NCBI GenBank assembly: GCA_963680875.1 | Contig: OY804575.1 | Span: forward strand, 105,827,505-105,891,504 | DNA: 64,000 bases | Source: Bathymodiolus brooksi | Lineage: Eukaryota > Mollusca > Bivalvia > Mytilida > Modiolidae | Direction: 5' to 3' | In this document: positions 44,696 through 57,679 of the stretch, piece by piece | Position numbering within the stretch: the first letter of the stretch is position 1 | How the letters are laid out: every line of letters starts with the position of its first letter | Notes under the pieces: model-generated | What the model saw: only the letters and a program-made list of their open reading frames with translations | Told to the model about the DNA's origin: nothing | The model's database searches: none | Translations under genes and position numbers: made by a program

Positions 44696-47028
44696 AATGA
44701 TATTGGCCAGAGATGAGATGATATTTGCTAATTTACGTGTCTAAGATGATGACACCGGGATATTTCCATTTTTCAACTATGACATATCTATTTCCACATT
44801 GCATGTTTGTTTATTTCTGGAATTGAAAATCACACGTTAAATCAAGCCAAATTAATTTAAATGGAAATTAATGGCAATAATGAATTATTCGAGATTCTTG
44901 GACGAAAAAATTAAAATCCGAGGCGACAAACCTTCAGAATCTATGTCAAAATGTCTGAAATACAATTTAAATTGGCGAGTTTGACATAAAATTTAACATT
45001 GAATAATCTTGTGATTTGGCGGTAAACTTTCTGGAATCAATTTGGATTCCACAATAATAGATGACATTTTATTGACTAATCTTGTATTTCTAGCTTCTAA
45101 TCCCCAGGTTTTGACATTGAATACAACATTATCATTTGGTATGCAAACGCAACTTCAAAGAAATGTCTGCAATCATTACCGAGACAGAACATCATTTGGA
45201 TATTAACAATAACATTTAATTATTGAATAGTTAACTGACACCTTATATTTCCGCATTAAATGCTATTATTTGAGAAATCTAATGAACAATCCACCCAGCC
45301 TGAAACTGCAGTCACGTAATCAAAATATAATTTAAATATGATGAATATTTATGAGGAAAGTATCAATTGCTGGAATTCTGTTGATGCCTTGGGTGGTTAC
45401 ACCCAGCCACAATGACCGGTACAATAATCACAGGAAATGACATAGCCAGAAATGAGGGGTTATTTGATAATTACAATATATTATTTTAAAGCAATTTGTA
45501 TGACAAATTAATTGAAAATGAAATTGTCAGTGAAATGTTGTGTTTTTTGGAATGGCTTCTTAATTGAGCTTTGTTTATACATGTATGCATCAATTTACGG
45601 TCGACTCTTTTTGAAGTAATACACAGAGCATAATAGATAAACTACGACTGCGGTCCGAGTTAGCCTATGAATGGATCTGAGTAGTTCTATACTACGGACT
45701 GCGATCATCTGAGAGAGCAGTCTCAGATATCGTGAGCAGATATGTCCACGGATCGAGTTGTCCCTTATCTATTATCACAAGTTTATCATTTGAGTGCACG
45801 TAAAAGTCAGTATGTATAAACATCCCGTAAGATAAAATCCGCTAAACTAATGTTCGGAACACAAACGGAATTTTCGCCGGAATCTTTATTATCGAACTGC
45901 TTCATTCTTGTTAAATATGATACACATGACACATTGTGTGCTGGAGAAATTGTGTGTGTGTGTGTGTGTGTGTGTGTGAACATGAAGGCAATAGATGTAA
46001 TTTCAGAGCGTTCATGTGTATGTGTGTGCTTCCATCCATCTGTTCGTGCGTGTGTGTATTACTTTTTTAGGCTGTATTTATAGTTTCACAATGTGATATA
46101 AGAATACTTCTCTCGTATTCTGTTTTCGTGTTCATTGCACCGTGTGTGCGAAGTAGCCATCTATATACCAGTAATACTAAAGCGACAAAGCTGAACAGAT
46201 GTCGCGTTTATCGACAACATTAAAAAGTACTGATCAACTGCAGGATATGAGCCATTTCTCACTCATTTAACGATATGAGTTAGGGTCATCACACTTATCC
46301 AGGTGTAATGTGTAGAACGACAATAAAGTCGCTGCTCCTTTAATTTGGGTCCATGTGTCAAGTTTGTATGAAGTTGATGGTATCGTATGTTCATTTACAT
46401 TAATATCCTTTCTTACTAATTCATTAAAAAATGTATGTTTATTATATAGAAAAACACAAATGGAAAAGGTTGATATATTTTTGTTCCTGAGCACAAACAA
46501 TATTTCTTTTATTTTAATATATGACATGATAACTAGATCATATTACTTATATCCATACACAGATTCAATCATGGTACAAATCTTGACTTCAACACTCTTT
46601 ATATATCGGTTCTACTTCTGTAATAGTAGAGGAGAGATACACATTCATATTATGTTAATACATTTAACTAGGATATCTTGTTTTGTCCAATACCCACATT
46701 TTAACATTGAGTTCAATAAACCACATATATAAAGATGGACAGGTATCATTATATTTCTATTATGATTTTCTGTCTTTATCTTGTGATTAATGAGATATTT
46801 TAAAGTAATATGAAAGGCGGATATCGTGGAATTTTTGGATTAAATATATTACTTAATATGCCGCTTAATGTAACTAAAATCAGCTGCATAAGATTAAAAA
46901 TCCGCTCAAAAACAGAATTTATGAGCAAATCGTAAAATATTTGACAGCAGATAATTATGTTGTGCACAACAGTAATGCAAATGATATGCGCGTGACCCAA
47001 GATTTGAACTTTTTCGGGGAGATTGAGT
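44696..47028. other. Intergenic, no gene seen
   Basis: Contains a (TG)n run of about 14 units at 45952-45979. Otherwise AT-rich. Confidence 0.5.
45952..45979. repeat. (TG)n microsatellite
   Basis: Uninterrupted TG repeat. Confidence 0.95.
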
Positions 47029-47699
47029 AACGGGTGTGTTCGATTTTTGTTTAAGTTATCTCCCTTTTGGAAACCTGGCTGTCAAAAGTAAACATTTATT
47101 TTTATTTTGATATGTTTTATTGATATATGTTGTAATGATAAGGCTATTTGTAATATATTTATCGTATTTAAACATTGACAAACTTCTGCAAATAAAATTT
47201 GTTAAGAAATTTGCAGAATCAAAATAATAACCATACCATTGTCAAGGTGACGAATGTCTTATATAATGCTTAATGTTTACATTTTCAAGGTTAATACATT
47301 TTCAATACTTTATATAGTCAACAAAAGCCATAATATAACAGAACATAAAAATCAACAATTGTAAAGGCTTCAAATACATACTGCACAAAAAATAGATGCA
47401 AAAACGGCGGTAAAATACCAATATCAAAAATAACCTAGGTACCAATGAGGTTCGAATGTAACAAATCAACCCAGAAAAAACATGATGTGGTGAGCAGCTA
47501 ACAAAAAGTTTATATTTTAAAGCATTCTGGGGTTAAAGGTAATCTAAATTTAAAGCCGAAAATTAACAAAATTTAGTCTCCCATTTTAAGCTATCCCCAA
47601 AACAAATAGATTGGGTACTACTCCTATAGAAGCAGGATCAAAAGTTATACTTTTTTTATACACTTTATTCAATAAAATCACATATATACATAATAAAAT

Positions 47700-49260
47700 A
47701 CTACATAAGTAGTAGCAATATCACAGATAAATTAACATAATACTATAATTTTCATTTTCATTTTCAATAAAAGGTTACATTCAATATATAGTCTTTCACA
47801 TTACAAAACAAATCATTGTTACACCAATATTCATTGAATTTCAGTATTGGTAACCTTTCAAAATCTGCCAAAATTCTTAATTAAAAAGTAAAAAAAATAT
47901 AATATATTTGAATTTACATTTTTATTTTCAAATTTTTTCACATTTCTATTTAGCCAAACAGTTTTACAACATAGAGATATAATCATTAAAATTACACTTT
48001 TTATTTTATTATTACTGATATCAATATCTTGAAGTACAATATTTTTTAAGTTTTAAGCAAAAAATACCATTAGACAAAGCAAATATCCAATTTTTAATTA
48101 ATAATAACAGTTGTGAATTAAAAGTACATTCAAAGAACAAATGTCTTAAAGTTTCTACTTCATGACAATATACACATTTATACGATTTAGAAACATTATA
48201 TTTAAACATTAAAATATTAACTGGTAGAATTTCATGTATAATTTTATACATAACATAGAAAACTTGTCTATACATTTATCAAAATCATTTTTAAATACAA
48301 CAGAATAATTAAGAAATAAATCATGGAAGCCAGAATGTGTTGGGAGTTTTAAACATAGATTGGCGGATATTAGTATTTTATCCCGAGCCAGAAGCGAGGG
48401 ATAAAATTTACTAATATCCGCCAATCCATGTTAAAACTCAAAACACATTCTGGCTTCCATGATTTATTTCGATTCTGATATGTCTAAGAGTACAAATACG
48501 GTAGTATACTTTGATTGGAAGACGGTAATTTATACATACGCTTGCGGAAAATGTCGCACACAATTTATGTAAGTCGAATAATACTGCGCCCTCTATCGGC
48601 ATTATAATTCGGGTCACAATTTATGATGCCAATGGAAACGTCAGTCACATTCATCGGCGCATGTGCTAATGAGATAATACGAAGAAATAATTCTGTTTTT
48701 TTTAACAAAGGGAAAGGGTGAGGTCATGTTAGAATCAATATTAACGTTTCGTTCTACTATTTTAATTACATGCTCATCATTGTCTAATACTAAGTTGTAC
48801 AAAGTTTTCGTATTATATTGTCCTGATACGATATCATTACATTTATCATTAAACATATTCAGTACCTTTAAACATTTATAATAAAAAGGTGATGCAAGGT
48901 CACTATGCGGAACAGATAGTGACGCTAAACTAAAATTTAGATCCCTTAATGGATAACCTATCCAATATATTGAAAAGTTTACGAATTTTGTATTTCTATT
49001 GACAATACTATCTTGTATATGTTTTAAACGTAAAGCATATACTTTATATTTAATATTAACAATATTTAAACCACCTGACTTTTTAGTTAAATACATAGTT
49101 TTACGGACCAATGGCTCCGATTTAGAGTTCCACACAAAATTAAAAATGAGACGTTGAAATTTAAAAATATAATACACTACCAATATACCATATTTTTGAC
49201 GAAGCTAAAACATTAACAGCAATAGATTTTTCTAGTAAAGACAAAATGTCTGGATTTCCA
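47700..49260 (-). pseudogene. Second LINE fragment (reverse-transcriptase C-terminal part)
   Basis: The thumb/C-terminal region of a LINE ORF2: FKFQRLIFNFVWNSKSEPL, MYLTKKSGGLNIVNI and, beyond a MITE insertion, VMYKIIHEILPVNIL with a zinc knuckle CVYCHEVETLRHLFFEC. No catalytic part is seen. It differs from the element at 40701. Confidence 0.7.
48304..48679. repeat. Foldback MITE, copy 2 (inside LINE fragment)
   Basis: Arms about 60 bp, nearly perfect: TAAATCATGGAAGCCAGAAT at 48318 and its inverse ending at 48468. It interrupts the LINE frame between VKKNRII and the FDKCIDKF part. Confidence 0.8.
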
Positions 49261-49601
49261 TAAATTTAATACTTTTTCAAATTTTACATAAATAGGATGC
49301 CAAATATCATCTTGAGTTACATTATTATCAATTTTAAACCAACAATTTTTATACATTCTACAAAATCAATACCAACATTATAATTTTCTTTTCTATCTTT
49401 CCATGCTCCTAACCATAAATCTTTTGTTTTATTTTTGTTCAATTTAGACCCTGACGCTAGTTTACCAAATAAATTAATTAAATATAAAAAATTCTTAATA
49501 CTCTTGTCAGTGGTTAAAATACCAGTGCTGTCATCAACAAAAACAGCAATTGTACATTGTTCGGGCGAACCCGGTAACCTTCGTTATTATATAGATAGCT
49601 G

Positions 49602-49763
49602 TGAATTACAGAATTTTCCGAGTTAAATAAAAACGATAATTTCACAGTGAAATTATCGTTATTAATTTCCCTCTCGCTATATTTCGTTGTCGGAACTACT
49701 TTTCCAACAACGAAATGGCGCGAAATATAGCGAGAGTGAAATTATCGGAAAATTCTGTAATTC
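49602..49763. repeat. Hairpin element
   Basis: Outer arms TGAATTACAGAATTTTCCG and its near inverse CGGAAAATTCTGTAATTCT. An inner palindrome CGATAATTTCACAGTGAAAT and a long pairing CTCGCTATATTTCG / CGAAATATAGCGAG give a branched, cruciform-like fold. Confidence 0.75.
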
Positions 49764-50206
49764 TACGCTACACACGTAATATAGTGCAATTAAGCTCATT
49801 TTATATTAAATTCGATTCGAAACATTTTTTTATCTATATGATAAATACTATAACTAATTGACGAGTTTCCTTATCAAAAATATGTCACTCATGATCAAAT
49901 AATATTGTAGGCCATACTGTTAATAGCCAATGGTTCCTTGAACAAGTTGAAAATGTAAATATTAAACATCATATAAAACATTCGTCGCCTTGATAATGGT
50001 ATGGTTATTATTTTAATTCTGCAAATATCTTAGCAAGTTTTATTTGAAGAGGGTTGTCAATGTTTAAATACGATAAATATATTACAAATAGCCTTATCAT
50101 TACAAAATATATCAATTAAACATATCAACATAAAAATAAATGTCTACTTTTGACAGCTAGGTTTCAAAAAGGGAGATAATTAAAGCGCAAATCGAACACA
50201 CCCGTT

Positions 50207-51683
50207 TATCTTTTCTTGATCGGCAATCATAGGACCAAAACTTTTCTTCACGAGGTATAATGATCGGCAATCATCGGAACAAAACAACCGAAAGTTAATT
50301 AGTCTCCAGAACAATGGCGAGAACGAAAAACATGCACACGGATTTGCAGATTTCTAGTTATTGGGAGCATATTTCGACTTGAAACATACATGCATAGCTT
50401 AGTAAAGGTACCACCGTATTACAAATGAATTTTCGGGGAAAAATTTTCTTCACCCAAAACTGGTGTAATATTACTTGAACTCCTCTTCCTGATATACTTC
50501 TTATTTATATCTCTCGCTCTCTATGTTAACAACATAAATGAGGTGACACCTTTTGTTATTATTATTTGTTTTTAATATTGCCATTAATTTTAATATTTTT
50601 CTGTGTGTGTTTTTTTTTTTAATTTTTATTAATCTGTTCTTTTTTCATTGGAGATTATTAATAATGTAGAAAAGTATAACCACATTCTATGCCTGTTGAT
50701 ACAATGTAATTGTAGGTAACATTTCACCAATACACACGAACTATATTTTATTGTCAATACAATGCATGGTATATTCGACAATCTCTTTTGATCGAATTCA
50801 CGGTCATACTGTTTTTTTAAATAATAGTTTGGTGGTATTTATGCATTTGACTATAAACAAACTTCCTGATTCTGGTTAAAGTACTTTTGTAAATTTGCAT
50901 ACGTTTAAATGATCTGATATATATTTACTATCAAATACAATATATAAAACGAGTATTATTATGAAGAGGGAATATAATAATTGTCATACCTGATTGATAT
51001 TTAAAATTTTACAGAATCATTTAACATGTATTTTACTTGGGGGTATCTAGGTTGCATACACTGATAAATCTGGTAGATAAGGAGGCATGCATTCCGCGGA
51101 GAAGGCTACAATTATGTTTATGAATGTGGTGTCAAGCGCCACCCCGACATTGATATTTCTCAGCCATTTTTAATTTGGGCTTTTACCCACAGAGCTGCTC
51201 AGCACGTCCCATGTGACAGATAGAGAGAGCCTGCTGGATGGGGTTGTTAGGTTATAATACGAAAATCCTCACCATGGACCATCATAGTGTGATGTATTTA
51301 TTTTCACCTGCATAATATTCGATAGCTATATTTTCAGAACTGTATACCACTTTCCTTTGACGACACAATAAAAGGAAAACCATAAATTATCTTAATTTAA
51401 TAGTAGAAGCACATATTAAGAATAAATATATATTAAAAAAAAATGTAATACAATCTTAGCTTAAGCATTGCAAATTAAATTGAACGTTAAATCGTTACCT
51501 TAGAAAATCTCACTCGATCTATTATGTCTTAGGGGTTCAGCAATATACATGGGCGGAGTTCCGTGATATATTTGTATACATCTGATATCGTTGATGTATT
51601 TTGCGTATCCTCGTTTTCACCTAACGTACTATATTTTGTTGCTGGAAATCGTCAGGAGACAATTGTCAATATATAGGTTTATA
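50207..51683. other. Intergenic, no gene seen
   Basis: AT-rich, nothing recognised. Confidence 0.5.
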
Positions 51684-51850
51684 GTGTTTAACGCCACTTT
51701 CAATAATATTTCAGTTACATCGTGACCGTCAGTTTCATTTGGTGGAGGAAACCGGAGTACCCGGAGAAAACTGCCGACCTGTCGCAAGTCACTGACAAAC
51801 TTTATCACATAATGTTGTATCGAGTACAGCTCGCCATGAATGGGGTTCAT
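51684..51850 (+). repeat. Molluscan dispersed repeat, copy 1
   Basis: GTGTTTAACGCCACTTTCAA, then GGTGGAGGAAACCGGAGTAC, then GACCTGTCGCAAGTCACTG. Sequence of this form is widespread in mollusc genomes. Confidence 0.7.
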
Positions 51851-52410
51851 GAAAAGTAGACATAATGTATTGGAGAAGGGATCTATGCTTTTTTTTATTT
51901 TTTTTATTTCATTTTTACAACCAGGTTTCCTGTTTGATCTAAGGAATGGTGTTTTTGTCTACATTTGTACGAGTTGAAATTAAGCGCACAAGTAAATGTA
52001 CATGCGAACAGAAATCATTCTATATATTTTTCTTAATAACCGGTCGTATACAAATGTTCAATGTAAGCAAAATTTAGCCACACTAAGAACATTAATATAT
52101 AATGGTAGGGAGTAACCCTTGATCGATATACAATGTATATCTATAATGAGCTTCTGTCCTAAATAATTCATGCTATCTTCAACAATATATTTTGTGCGAA
52201 TATTCAGGATCTTAACAAACCTTTAGTAAATGTGTTCCATTGTATTTAAACATTCAGTTGTAAAAAGACTTCCTGATTCTGGTTGACTCTTTAAATAATG
52301 TGTATATTTAAATAATTTTACAGTTATATATTGTCGTAGGCATATTATATATACTATAAATAGTGAATGCATAAAGATATTACATAAAATAGGTAAGTTG
52401 ATGAAAAGGG

Positions 52411-52602
52411 GGTATGGTGTTTAACGCTACTTTCAACAATATTTCAGTTAAATCGTGGCGGTCAGTTTTATTGGTGGAGGAAACCAGAGGACCCGCGGAG
52501 AAAACCATCGACCTGTCGCACGTCACTGAAAAACTATATTACATAATGTTGTATCGCCTGAGCACGATTCGAAATCAAAACGTTAGTGGTGATAGGTACT
52601 GA
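52411..52602 (+). repeat. Molluscan dispersed repeat, copy 2
   Basis: GGTGTTTAACGCTACTTTCA, GGTGGAGGAAACCAGAGGAC, ending in AGCACGATTCGAAATC. Confidence 0.7.
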
Positions 52603-52814
52603 TTGCATAGGTAGTTGTAAATCCAACTACAATACGATCACGACCACGACGGTCCCTTTGACGTAAAAAAATATCTAGAACTTTTTGCATATTCATATCA
52701 TGATTAATAAAAATGTAGATATCAACCTTAATGTGCACGGCATGTTTCTGGAATAACATTCATCAGGTACGTTCAAAGGCGAAAGATTGGTAAGACAAAT
52801 AATTGCTTGTTTGT

Positions 52815-53012
52815 TTGATGGTGTTTAACGCCACCTTCAATAGTATTTCGCTGTATCGTGAGGGTCAGTTTTATTGGTGGAGGAAACCGGAGTACTCGGA
52901 GAAAACCATAGAACTGTCGCATGCCAGTAACAAACTTTTATCGCATAATGTTGTACGCCTTGTCCTGATCGAGATTCGAACTCGCATCATCAGTGGTGAT
53001 AGGCTTTGATTG
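52815..53012 (+). repeat. Molluscan dispersed repeat, copy 3
   Basis: GATGGTGTTTAACGCCACCT, GGTGGAGGAAACCGGAGTAC, ending in GATTCGAACTCGCATCATC. Confidence 0.7.
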
Positions 53013-53204
53013 CATAGGAGTATTGGGAGCAATAAAACCAAAGGGTCTAAACAGGATAGACAAAATCAGATAAGGTCACCTATACATGAGGGAGGAGAAC
53101 CTTAGCTTTGATAAAAATTACATAAGTTAGGAACTGGAAAATTCAATAATTAATATATCTAATGTGAAGATTTATAGTAAAGGTTTCTTCGATCAATGAA
53201 ACTG

Positions 53205-53756
53205 AACGCCATGATATAATTGAAATATTGTTGAAAGTAGAGTTAAATACCTATTCTACACTGACACACATCTTTTAAATGACTATGTTGTTTTGACTTC
53301 ATACAATATACTATGTACCATACTATATTATAAATCTTCACTTAATGAAATGTATCGGTACCTCAATGTGAATATACATGTCTTAGATTTCAGTAGTATT
53401 AATGGACGAACCATTCACATTTATCGAATATGTCAGTAGTGTTCGCATGACTAATTGGATTTTTTTCTGCATTACATAAATAATACCACTAACATATTGA
53501 TGGCTATTTGCATAGTTCACTTGCATAGCAAGTTGTTTGATCAAATGTCCTCCCTGTACGTTACTACCTTTTCAGGAACTAATCACATTCATTATAGAAA
53601 AGTGGATCATATGTCTTGTTGAATATTTTTTTATTTGTCATTTTTGCATGTGATAAAGGTTGTCAGTGACTTGCGACAGGTCGGTGGTTTTCTCCGGATA
53701 CTCCAGTTTCCTCCATCAATAAAAATGACTGCGACGATATAACTGAAATATTAATT
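53205..53756 (-). repeat. Molluscan dispersed repeat, inverted fragments
   Basis: A short inverted piece at about 53205-53252 and a longer one at about 53655-53750 (GTCAGTGACTTGCGACAGGT, GGATACTCCAGTTTCCTCC). Confidence 0.6.
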
Positions 53757-53759
53757 ATA

Positions 53760-54994
53760 CAGTAGAGTTCGTTTATAACGAAGTCCAAGGGACTCTCGAT
53801 CTTAGTTTGTTATAGGCATCGTTCGATATAAGATGTAGAATTACCTCCCCTTTTGAAAATCGGACAGTAGTCCTTCGCTGGCTCGAACTCGAAGGGACTG
53901 TCAAAATCTGTTCTAGCTATCGGTAGTTCGAGCCACCGAGGTCGCGTAATTTTAGAGAGAAAAAAATCTGGTTCTGAACCGGGCAGTTTCATTACGCTAT
54001 GATAACTGATGCACAGTAAAGTGAGCCTTTATCGTAATTTTTTTTTAATCCGTTAGACAGTTCTCAAAGACTACGGCTTCTGAATACCTCTTTGGTATCT
54101 TCAAATGTTTCTTAGAACCGTTTTTTCAACTTTGTTCACTATCTATTTTATAAACAGGAAATATGAAGTCGGGTATTAACACTTGGATCGATTTCGGTAT
54201 AATGCTGATAATTTTGATATATATATTTAATGGCCAATTTTAAGATTGTAGCCATTTTCCTTTTTTTTATTTGAACTTGAAGAATAATTGTTTCTTTTTG
54301 GTATTATATACACATAAATCTAAGGTTAATCGAAATTTCAGAACGAGTACATTTCTTTTGTTTTTGGTATTTAGATGAACCTTGAGACCACGCATGTTTG
54401 TTGTTTAATTAAAGAGTCTATCATCAAAGAAAAAATAAACAACAGCGAATGAATTAATCTCACAAATAACTTTGTTTTTAATTTCTTTAGCTTGTGCATC
54501 CATTCATTAAAATTTAGATTACGTTTTATTAATTTTTAATGCAATAAATTAGCGCGTACATGTATGTCATTAATTGACAACTTGTTAATCACATCATTTA
54601 ATACCCATTTTATTGTTTGAATATTTTAAAGAAAAGTCTTGAATGACATCATTAACAACATCAAAGGTTGGATTATTGATTTTTCAATTATCAACAACGG
54701 AAGTGTCAAGTGCACTTGACCATTTTAATATGTGATCGTCCGTGCGTAACAGAAGACAAGTAAACGATTTGCTTGTTCAGCAATTTTCTTTGTTATATCA
54801 TGTAAATTTTGAGGAATAAAAACGTTGTTTGGGTTTAACATTCTCTTCGTTATAAGCCTGATTTCGTTAAAAAAAATTCGCAATAGGCCTTCACAAATAT
54901 ATTGTTTAAATAGCGATGGGACCGGGGATTTATCTTTACTTCGCTATAAGCCTGATTTCGCTACAAGCCTGTTCGTTATAAACGAACTCTACTG
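53760..54994. mobile_element. Non-autonomous pogo/Tc1-mariner-like element
   Basis: Ends CAGTAGAGTTCGTTTATAAC and the inverse GTTATAAACGAACTCTACTG, each flanked by TA. 1235 bp with no transposase. Further copies of the TTCG(T/C)TATAAGCC motif lie near the right end. Confidence 0.75.
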
Positions 54995-55056
54995 TATATA
55001 GCTAATGTTTTCTTCAAATAAAGTTATATTTATCATGAATTGTGTTATGTATATAG

Positions 55057-55287
55057 AAAACTTGGCACCAAACGGAACTGCATCCCAGAGTACATTTTGC
55101 TGGAAACCTAAGAACCTTTCTTTAACAGCAGATGTAGCCATTAGTGGTGGACGTAGCGATACCTTTGATACTCTAACATGTTCTATAACATGGTATGAGC
55201 CTTTTCAACGTTTTGCGTGGTGGATGTTCACATTTCCTGTAGATACAGTATATGTCACAAATGTTACGATTTATTACCGGTTCATCA
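55057..55287 (+). CDS. Locus B exon: fucolectin-like domain, first half
   Basis: 77 codons: NLAPNGTASQSTFCWKP, LTADVAISGGRSDTFDTLTC, then WWMFTFPVDTVYVTNVTIYY. 'NLA.n..asQSt......a..A.dG' with a late aromatic strand is the pattern of fucolectin/F5-8C domains found in mollusc MEGF proteins. Acceptor tatatag|aa, donor atca|gtaagt. Confidence 0.6.
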
Positions 55288-55600
55288 GTAAGTTTTTTTA
55301 AATATGGAAATTTCAACTTAGTTGTGTTTCCTTAATGACCTCTGACGGTTTAACAGAAAAGTGTTATGTCATATTGTATTGCATCGAATTATTCATTAAA
55401 CAAAGCAATTGTAAATAAATTTATAATGGGCGGTATTAGGAAAATTAATTCGAACGGTGTGTTGGAGTATTTTGTGGTGTATGGGCTGATCCGGTTTCAA
55501 TTTTACTTTACAATAGTCAGTTGTGTAACGGTATTCATGCAAATAATAAAAAAAATTGGTAATATTGTATTATTATTATTTTTTTAATAATGTTTTGCAG

Positions 55601-55825
55601 CCCTTCAAAATTTAGCGGGATATTCTTTATACATCAGTAACTCAAGTACACCAAAGACTGCTGGTCATCTCTGTTATCATCACATAGGACCAGAACCTCC
55701 ATCCGCAAATTGCAATCACTTAGGAAAAAATATAATTTTCTATATTGAACGATTGATCACAGCCAATAACCCTCTTGGAAAAAATAATTTTGCTATTGTG
55801 GAATTATGTTATATAGAAGTGAATG
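55601..55825 (+). CDS. Locus B exon: fucolectin-like domain, second half
   Basis: 75 codons: LQNLAGYSLYISNSSTP, HLCYHHIGPEPPSANC, then NNFAIVELCYIEVN. The closing 'L.E....V..' strand is typical. Acceptor ttttgcag|cc, donor aatg|gtaagt. Confidence 0.6.
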
Positions 55826-55914
55826 GTAAGTACATCTTAAGTAAATTTTTCTTTTTTTCTAAATATGACAGGTAAATAACAAATGACTATAAACATCAAG
55901 TATATATAAATACA

Positions 55915-56045
55915 GGGTGTGGATGTGGTCGAGTGGTCTAGGGCGCTGGACGTAAGGCTAAGCGAATGGTGCTGCAGTGTATCAATGGTGTTAGTTCAAA
56001 TCTCGTCGAGGGAAGACCAACACATTGACAGCTCAAAAATCTAAT
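55915..56045 (+). repeat. tRNA(Leu/Ser)-like SINE head
   Basis: GTGGTCGAGTGGTCTAGGGC (A box) and GTTCAAATCTCGT (B box) with a long variable region; it diverges into AT-rich sequence. Confidence 0.5.
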
Positions 56046-56844
56046 TCTAACACTGTTTGGTTTAATGTTCAGACGTATATATATATGTGTGTATTCCATC
56101 ATACCACAATATCTCAACTGTGGCTAATTCTAATTATGCAACCGTTATATTCCGCTCACCTCGTTAGCTCCATTAATGCCTGAATGTATGCAGTCAAAAA
56201 GTGGAAATAAAGCAAATTATATGCATGATGAAATTCTTACATTGAACATACATGATAAGTAGGCGGAACTAAGTGTATTTACAAATATCAGTGGTGGAGC
56301 ATTTAATTTGTTTTCATTGTATACACACATGTATCATGGACATTCTAGGTGAAATTACATATAGTATTGATTCGCCGTATTGCGCACAATAAGTCTCTCG
56401 TTGGTGATTCGGTGTCCGGTACAGCGAGATCAAGTCCTGATAAGACGATTATCGCTAGATGGCATATATATCGTACTTGCAAACTTACAAGAAAAGTTTG
56501 AAGAATCCGGAAATCGCAACACAATGGCCAACAGAAAAAGGACAAAAGGACAAACAACGATCTACAAAACATATACATAAAACTAAATATCGAGTAACAC
56601 GAATCCCACTAAAAACCAGGGATGAACATTCGTGTGTTATCTAATTAAATCGAATTGCAGAATGTTGTAGACGTAAACTAGAGCTATATATTGACGCCAT
56701 TTAACAATATGACTTAGGTATCTTTGTTGTATTCCAAGTGTTTATTAGACTCAAGCAATGAACTCTTTTGTATTTCACGTTGTCATAGTAATATTGAATG
56801 CATAATGTAAATATTTGAATAATAAATCAAAATTCTATATATAG

Positions 56845-57045
56845 GATGCTATAAAGGTTGGTGGGATAGTAGCTGCAGTAAGCCATGTCCAGCTACATGT
56901 GTAAGTGGACATTGTTTACCTGGTAATGGTACCTGTGTGTGGGGCTGTAATCCAGACAACTGTCTAAATGATATATGTGATACTGCCACCGGTAAATGTA
57001 CACAAGGTTGTAAAATAGGAGGACGTGGGGCCTACTGTGACAGGG
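56845..57045 (+). CDS. Locus B exon: MEGF-type cysteine module
   Basis: 67 codons: GCYKGWWDSSCSKPCPATC, HCLPGNGTCVWGC, CDTATGKCTQGCKIGGRG. The even Cys spacing fits two EGF-laminin-like modules. Acceptor tatatag|ga, donor aggg|gtaag. Confidence 0.7.
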
Positions 57046-57586
57046 GTAAGATTACTAATAGCTAATGATCATATATACTCACACACGATAATGATAGATT
57101 AAAAAAAAAGGAAATCAGCATTAAATTGATTGTAAATATACGATATTTATATTTGAAATTCTAATCTCAATTGTTCATATTTCTAATGTTTTGTTGTTTT
57201 TTGGTAATTGAAACAAGTCACGTAGAATTTACTAGTTTGATTGTACTTTCTAACTCAATACAGGTAAAACAAAGTTCTTTAAATTTCATTTTTGAAACTT
57301 TCTAGATTTTTTTATGTTTATGAAGTTTTGTTAGATTGTAAAGTGCGAAAACTAAAACTATAATTTGCATTGGAATACATGCTTTCAGTTCCCGTTTATA
57401 TTTATATATTTCAAGTGATCCAACTGTTGACCAATGGTATGTCTGATTAGTAACTAAAGACGGTCGGTTCGATAGTTGTTGTTTGCATTGCAATAATACA
57501 TTTTCAATGTTCAAGTTCAAGTACTTGTCAGTTCTGAAGCTCAAATTTGCCAGAATTGAAATACGTGTATTGTGCTTTGTGAAAAT

Positions 57587-57645
57587 TGGTACATGTCCTG
57601 CTGGTGGATGCCAACGTGGATATAAAGGGAATACATGTAGCATAG
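57587..57645 (+). pseudogene. Truncated EGF exon (type beta, 3' half only)
   Basis: Only GTCPAGGCQRGYKGNTCS and a donor tagcatag|gtac remain. The 5' half and the acceptor are missing, compared with the exons at 3883 and 7512. Confidence 0.65.
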
Positions 57646-57679
57646 GTACGAATTTATTATTTTTGTTAGTACTTTGGTC

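Larger units (their letters stand above)
47029..50206. mobile_element. Element framed by long inverted repeats (about 270 bp)
   Basis: 47029-47300 (starts AACGGGTGTGTTCGATTT) is the inverse of about 49945-50206, roughly 88% alike by eye, including TTATCGTATTTAAACATTGA. Inside are a LINE fragment, a foldback MITE and a hairpin element. No transposase is seen, and the outer target duplication is not clear. Confidence 0.65.
55057..57645 (+). other. Receptor-like locus B: gene model
   Basis: Exons 55057-55287, 55601-55825 and 56845-57045 share phase 1 and good AG/GT borders. They encode a galactose-binding (fucolectin/F5-8 type) domain and an MEGF-type cysteine module. Beyond 57580 only damaged EGF pieces remain. 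The upstream signal-peptide exon is not seen. It could be a young paralogue of gene A's N-terminus or a decaying copy. Confidence 0.55.
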
